Shown: in pieces, positions 59,462-64,000 of the stretch | Position numbering within the stretch: the stretch's first letter is position 1 | Layout: each line of letters opens with the position of its first letter | Source: Callipepla californica brunnescens | Taxonomy: Eukaryota; Chordata; Aves; Galliformes; Odontophoridae | Direction: 5' to 3' | Length of the DNA: 64,000 bases | Assembly (NCBI GenBank): GCA_023055505.1 | Contig: JALIRH010000010.1 | Span: 1,303,501 to 1,367,500, forward strand | Translations under genes and position numbers: made by a program | The notes under the pieces: model-generated | Told to the model about the DNA's origin: nothing | Seen by the model: only the letters and a program-made list of their open reading frames with translations | Databases searched by the model: none

Positions 59462-62400
59462 GTAAGTGAGAAAAATCACAAGCATTTTCTAGTCAGTTTT
59501 TTTGTTGTTGTTGTTGTTTGTTTCCTTTTAAGTAGCTTAGGAATTCAACTGCTGCTATTTTACCATAAGGGTCTGTAGAGGTTCTGTAGACTCAGAACTC
59601 AAGAGATTCTTCTGATGCTTTCTCCAATGTGATTTGGAGCTGTGATGTAAAGTAATGACAGCTCACAGAAATCATTAGTAAAGTGCTGGAAGGCCAGTAG
59701 TGCTCTATGTAGGTTTCAGTACTGTTTAATCAACCTTCATTTACCGTTTGTGGTTCTGTGGCCAGAATATTAGTCAGGGTATTAATTCACAGGATTTCTG
59801 AGAAACAACACACTGGGTGGGCTGTAGGAGGAAGACAGAACTAGTTATTAACTGGATTTACCATTCTGCAGATAACCCTGTCCGTGAAGGGCCCGGCTCT
59901 TAGTCAGCAAGCAACAAATTAAGTACTGATTTATGAACATTAATACAGTAAGATAGGCACTGATGTATATTATTGAATAGAATTGCTTCTCCCTGGAACT
60001 TTGCACCACAGACACATTTGGGAATGAGGGAGGTCAGCCCTGCTATGAGGCACAAATGACAACCATGAAAGCTGGGGACTGGAGTGTTGAGTGTTGACAC
60101 TTAGCTCATAGCGAAAGTACTCACTGTAATAGCTTTCTAACTGAAATTTGCTTGCAGCAACATCTTTTTAATGTACTTGCAAATTGAAAAAATAAAATCT
60201 TAGTAGGGCCTGTACTAATGGCCCATTTTGATCTTTTCTTTTTTTCTTCTCTTTTTTTTTCCTTTGGACCTATAAAATACACTGTTCTTTAGTAAGCACA
60301 GTTGTGCCAAAAGTCTTTTCCTTTATAATTTGGCTCCAGTGACAGCTGAAAACAAAGGAATGGGAGAAGGGGAAGGCTCAGAGGTGACAGTAGCAGGATA
60401 AACCAGGAATAAACCATCCAGATTACAGAACTGTTGTTCACCATTTCAACTGCTTTTCAACTTGAGGAAGGAGAAGCAAAATACAGAGCAGGCAGTAACT
60501 TACCCCAGATACTGTGGCTGCAGTTTTGGAAATGAAAAGAAATATTGAGCATATATATCATCGTATACAATAGCAAAGACAAACACAGTTATGTTTCAGG
60601 CTTTCTCTGTGGTGCTGTTGGCATGCAGCAGAGTAATTACCACGTTATCCAGCACAATTTGAATGGAACTGAGTGAAACTTAATTAGCTCCTGTCTTTCA
60701 AGTGTTTCTTCATCCACAACACTTGTAATCTTTGGGGTCCTGCTGTGCAACTGTAATGTTCTACAGAAAATGCAAGCTGCTAGGGGAATCCCATTCCAAA
60801 ATCTGGTCTAGCCTACCATCACATACTGTAACTCTTGTACTAGTGGTGATCCGTTTTTTGTTCTTTGCTTTCTTCCAGGATATCATTACATCCTTACTTC
60901 ACATGGTACCGTTTGACAGCCTGGTTGATCCACCCCCTTAACCCCAGAAATGCCCTTCCTATATCTGACCGTATTAAGATGCTGTGTTTCTGTCTTGCTC
61001 ATTTCATCCTGTAGCTGTCTGCAGTCACTGCTGCACTGCCTTTATTTGCTCTGATTGTTTTTTTTTTTTCTTCTCCTATCACTGACCAGATGGTATTGAT
61101 CCTGAAATGTCATTTTGGACTTCAGCTGTGTTTTATTTTTATGAAGAAGAGATACAAAGTAATGAGTTCAAAATTAAGTAATTATTCTGGATTTGTATTT
61201 AACATACTGAATATCCTAAAACTGAGCATTACTTTCTTACTTCCAATGACAGAAATCACGAAGTCATCATTCAAGCTTTTAGAAGGTGTTCTCATTCAAG
61301 TTCAAAATTACTGTTCAGCTTATACTGAGTATGACTGAAACGCTTCCAGATCATGCTAATTATGATAGAAAAATATTTTCTTTCCAAAACAACTTTAAAA
61401 ATCCACAAGAAACTCTGGTGGGACTCTGAGTGCTTAATTAATCCTTCTATTCCCATTTGGTTTTCAAACATTTAAATACCAGTTCTACTTACAACTGCCA
61501 ATGAAACTCACATTACACTGATTAAATACATATTTGGTGAGTCTGCAGTATAAATCGCATGACAAAACTCAAATGAGGATTAAGCAGGTAGCTTTTTAAA
61601 TAGTAAAAGCTCAGAGAACCGAATTTTACAGTGAATGCTGAAGACATTTGTCTCGTGGACTTCTTCAGCTCCAGGGCTGCAGTAGTCCATTCAGAAGTCA
61701 GTATCACTCTCTGATGACCACTGGATTCCTTTGGAATCAGAGCAAATACTAAAATAAACCACACTTCAATGCAGTTCAGTAACAGAGTTTACGGAATCTT
61801 CTTTTTCTTGGAAACAATGTCATTTTCATCTGTTTTCATTAGGCTCATGGGTTCATATACCACAATACTGATTCCTTTTCCCTGAGATTCTGAGCAGCCA
61901 AGGTCCTTCCTGAATACACTCCAATGACAAAATGCTCAGTGCAAACCATTTGCTTACTTACTATTGTTTTACTTCTACAGACTGAATCTCTAAGATGCTC
62001 TTCCTGGGTTTTATTGCGATTTTAGCTATGATGAAATCTACTTCAGCTTCCCAGATTTCTTGCTCAAATTCCAAACGTCCTTATCTTGAATTCTTCTGAT
62101 CTTGTTAGTCATTGTTTCTGTAAACAGTTATATTATTTCCTTCATATCAGTTCACCTAGAGTACAGTTCAGTCTTTCTTCACTAGAAACCAGTTGATCCT
62201 GATAAATATTGTCCCTTCTAGCCACATGGCTAGCCCAAATAACCTACATATTTTATCCTATGTAGAATGAGATTTCTTTTTTCCTTAAAAAGATATCTTT
62301 GCTCTTAAATTTATGTTTATGCTCTGTAATTAGAATTCCCACCTTTCTGTAGCACAGGGGAATCCAGAACATGAGAGTATCTTCCTGCTGCAGCCTCGGT

Positions 62401-62627
62401 CAGGCACCCTGTGCAAAGGCCTCTCACTTTCCTATGCACAGGTTGGAGCTGGGCTCTGTTATTATGTTGTTCCTGAGCTCTGCCTTTGTTTTCCTTTGAA
62501 CTGCCTCCTACGTGCTGGCAAGCTCCAGAAGCAACGTGAAGAATGGTCTTCGCCCAGTGTTCAAACTGCAGAGCAACCCTCTATTTACTTTGTTTTGTTT
62601 AAGGAGGTTTCCTTTGTTTTCTTACAG
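59462..62627. other. non-coding stretch with a GTT microsatellite
   Basis: A (TTG)n tract lies at about 59,502-59,520, and T-runs occur near 60,238-60,260 and 61,059-61,068. Nothing gene-like was supported. Confidence 0.45.
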
Positions 62628-62739
62628 CTCTGTGCAATGGAAATGGTGCAGAAGCTTTGCAGTTTCAGCCCAGGCTGCAGACACCACCGAGAAGCATCTC
62701 AGGAGATGTGGGAGGGAGGTAGCTGCTACTTTGTTCTAG
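62628..62739 (+). other. candidate exon 112 bp, just upstream of CpG island 2
   Basis: A strong acceptor (TTTCCTTTGTTTTCTTACAG) precedes 112 bp ending at CTAG|GTAAGA. The phase-0 frame is open for 37 codons plus one base (LCAMEMVQKLCSFSPGCRHH...). It has internal ATGs and several cysteines but no recognised domain. Phase matches the exits of the 24,717, 30,001 and 59,408 candidates. Its position 0.4 kb before the second CpG island would fit either the tail of an upstream transcript or a distal 5' exon of the gene starting at 63,962. Confidence 0.3.
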
Positions 62740-62846
62740 GTAAGAACTACGTGTTCTCAACATGAGAAACATTTGTTGCTCTTGGATTGAAACTGTTTAT
62801 TGTACAAGGTTACTTAAGGCAGCGCTTCCGGGTGTATCTTAAACAC

Positions 62847-63230
62847 CTAGAGGCAGGTCTCTGCAGTTGTCCCAGCTGCATTTGAAAACGTAGAAGAAAG
62901 TCTCACGAATTTCATATCCCCCTTGGTTTTAGAAAAATGAAGCATTAGGAAAAGCCGATGTGGATGTCCGTACGAACATCTAAATTTCACCACTGGTCTG
63001 GAAACTGCCAGATGAAATGTCACTTTGGCTCTTCTCAAGTTTCTGTTCCACTGGAAACTCACTCTTACTTGAATTTGGAATGAAAAATCATCCAATTTTG
63101 GAGATTCCCTCAGGGCAAGAATACAGAACCTGGCTGAATTTCTTCTTAATACTCGTTGCCATTTCCTGATTGCGGGCATTCTCTCGGTTTCCTCTGCCGC
63201 CCTCTCGATCGTCGCGTGTGATTCGTACAT
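62847..63230 (-). other. possible divergent transcript from CpG island 2
   Basis: A minus-strand open frame of 127 codons starts at the edge of the island (ATG at 63,230). It has an unusually charged composition (IERAAEETERMPAIRKWQRV). A strong donor CAA|GTAAGAG occurs after codon 54 (near 63,068), so the first ~160 bp could be a first exon that exits in phase 0. Divergent, usually non-coding, transcription is normal at CpG-island promoters. No protein family is recognised, so a lncRNA or chance ORF is at least as likely as a coding gene. Confidence 0.22.
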
Positions 63231-64000
63231 ACGCTACGTGGAAGCAGCTTCTGGCCGGTAACCCGAACCGCGCGTCCCGTGGGCTGGGTCAAAGCCCGTG
63301 CCGTAATTTGGACTAACGCAGTCGGGCAGGCGCAGTCCGGCTGGCGGAGGCGCGCCGTGCCCGGCTCTCGCTCGGCACCGCGGAGCTCGGAGCGGCCGCG
63401 GGGGCGGGAGCCCGGCGCCACGTGCTCGTGTAGGGGTTTCGCTGCTACGACAGCGTGGATTTGGAAACGAACGGAGAAAAGTCGGCCCGATGCGGCGCTC
63501 CCTTTACTTCCGGCTTTCCGCTCCGGGACGCTCTCACCCGGGAGCGACCTCACCGCGCCGCGGCCGCCGCGCCGGGCTTTGAAAATCCCGCGCGGCCCTT
63601 CCCCGGGGGCGGCCCGGACGGCGCCTCGGCCGCGTTCTTCGGTGAGGGCGCGGCGGGACGGGGCCGGGCAGCTCCCCGCCGCCCCTCTCCTCGACGGCTG
63701 CGGGCCGCCCCGCCCCGCGCTAACGGCCGCCGGTCCCGCCGACATGGTATCACCCGCAACCCGCGCGGCGTGGTATATCCCGGCGCTGCCCCCCCCCCCC
63801 GCTTCCAGCCCCTCTCTTCCCTCGCTCTTTGTGTGCGAGAGGAGCGAGGCGGCGGGCGGGCCCGAGGCACGGAGCGGAGGAGGGCGGGCGGTTTGGAGCG
63901 GGGCCGCGGGGGCGGGCGGAAGGCGGCGTGGGGGAGCGCGGGGCGGCGGAGGCGGCGGGTAATGATGGCGCGGTACGCGCTGCCGCTGGGCGGCCAGGAG
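63170..64000 (+). promoter_or_regulatory. CpG island 2, promoter and 5' UTR of the gene at the window end
   Basis: CpG density rises sharply after about 63,170 and continues to the edge. There are GC-boxes, a CACGTG E-box at 63,419-63,424, an ETS-type ACTTCCGG at 63,506-63,513, a C-run near 63,788-63,800 and G-rich tracts from 63,851. No canonical TATA box sits near the start codon. The plus-strand direction follows from the ATG at 63,962. Long open frames on both strands in this block are GC artefacts. Confidence 0.85.
63962..64000 (+). CDS. N-terminus of an unidentified protein (truncated by window edge)
   Basis: Tandem start codons ATGATG open a frame that stays clear to the window edge: MMARYALPLGGQE, 13 codons. 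The second ATG (63,965) has A at -3 and G at +4 and is the better start. An in-frame-independent stop (TAA at 63,960) directly overlaps the region, so the upstream GC-rich frame does not run into it. The position at the 3' side of a CpG island, preceded by a GC-rich leader, is typical of a first coding exon. Thirteen residues are too few to name the product. Whether this is a separate gene or an alternative start for the transcript beginning near 2-3 kb cannot be told here. Confidence 0.55.
   Translation, partial: MMARYALPLGGQE

Noticed and set aside
63146..63962. 199- and 227-codon open frames on opposite strands of CpG island 2
   Set aside because: They are mutually overlapping and low-complexity, with Gly/Arg/Ala/Pro composition. 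The 227-codon frame ends exactly where the better-placed start codon begins.
1..64000. CRISPR arrays, prokaryotic operons, tRNA or rRNA genes, intact retroviral coding regions
   Set aside because: I saw no spaced direct-repeat array, cloverleaf or rRNA core, and no recognisable gag/pol/env frames on either strand by eye.

Overview
The window reads as vertebrate nuclear DNA, most probably from a bird and perhaps a galliform. The evidence is a long AT-rich, non-coding background with in-frame stops everywhere, CR1-type LINE 3' ends in both orientations, an internally deleted mariner of the Galluhop type known from chicken, and two strong CpG islands. There is no bacterial-style gene packing, and I saw no CRISPR array, tRNA or rRNA. 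The species assignment is inference.

Layout. Roughly 1.97-2.83 kb is a CpG island, taken as a promoter. Just downstream, 3,081-3,155 is a well-formed candidate exon with a strong-context ATG and a GTGAGT donor. The next ~60 kb looks like one very long intronic or intergenic domain containing interspersed repeats, simple repeats and a few weak exon candidates. A second CpG island runs from about 63.17 kb to the window end. A plus-strand coding start (ATGATG at 63,962) begins there and runs off the edge after 13 codons. Neither island's gene could be named from so little coding sequence.

Repeats. The most distinctive feature is a short repeat found at least six times (1-171, 5,068-5,430, 5,675-5,935, 7,231-7,560, 34,300-34,456, 41,981-42,330). 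Its copies share a TTTAA/TTAAG TATA-like box and a GT-box (GGAAGGGGTGG). Where the distal part is kept there is a splice-donor-like AG|GTRAG about 75-85 bp further on, and three copies keep a TGASTCA (AP-1/MARE core) site. I could not assign it to a named family. It looks like LTR-type promoter DNA.

How the parts may work together (inference only). A plus-strand transcript may start at the first island and splice the 3,081 exon to distant exons. Candidates at 24,717, 30,001, 59,408 and 62,628 have compatible phases with it, though each alone could be chance. The second island may be an independent gene or an alternative promoter of the same locus. Several splice-bounded open intervals also exist on the minus strand, which shows how easily such patterns arise in 64 kb. 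All exon calls outside the islands are therefore low confidence. I found no convincing novel biological system. The best leads are the promoter-like repeat family and the possible exon 1.1 kb downstream of its 41,981 copy.
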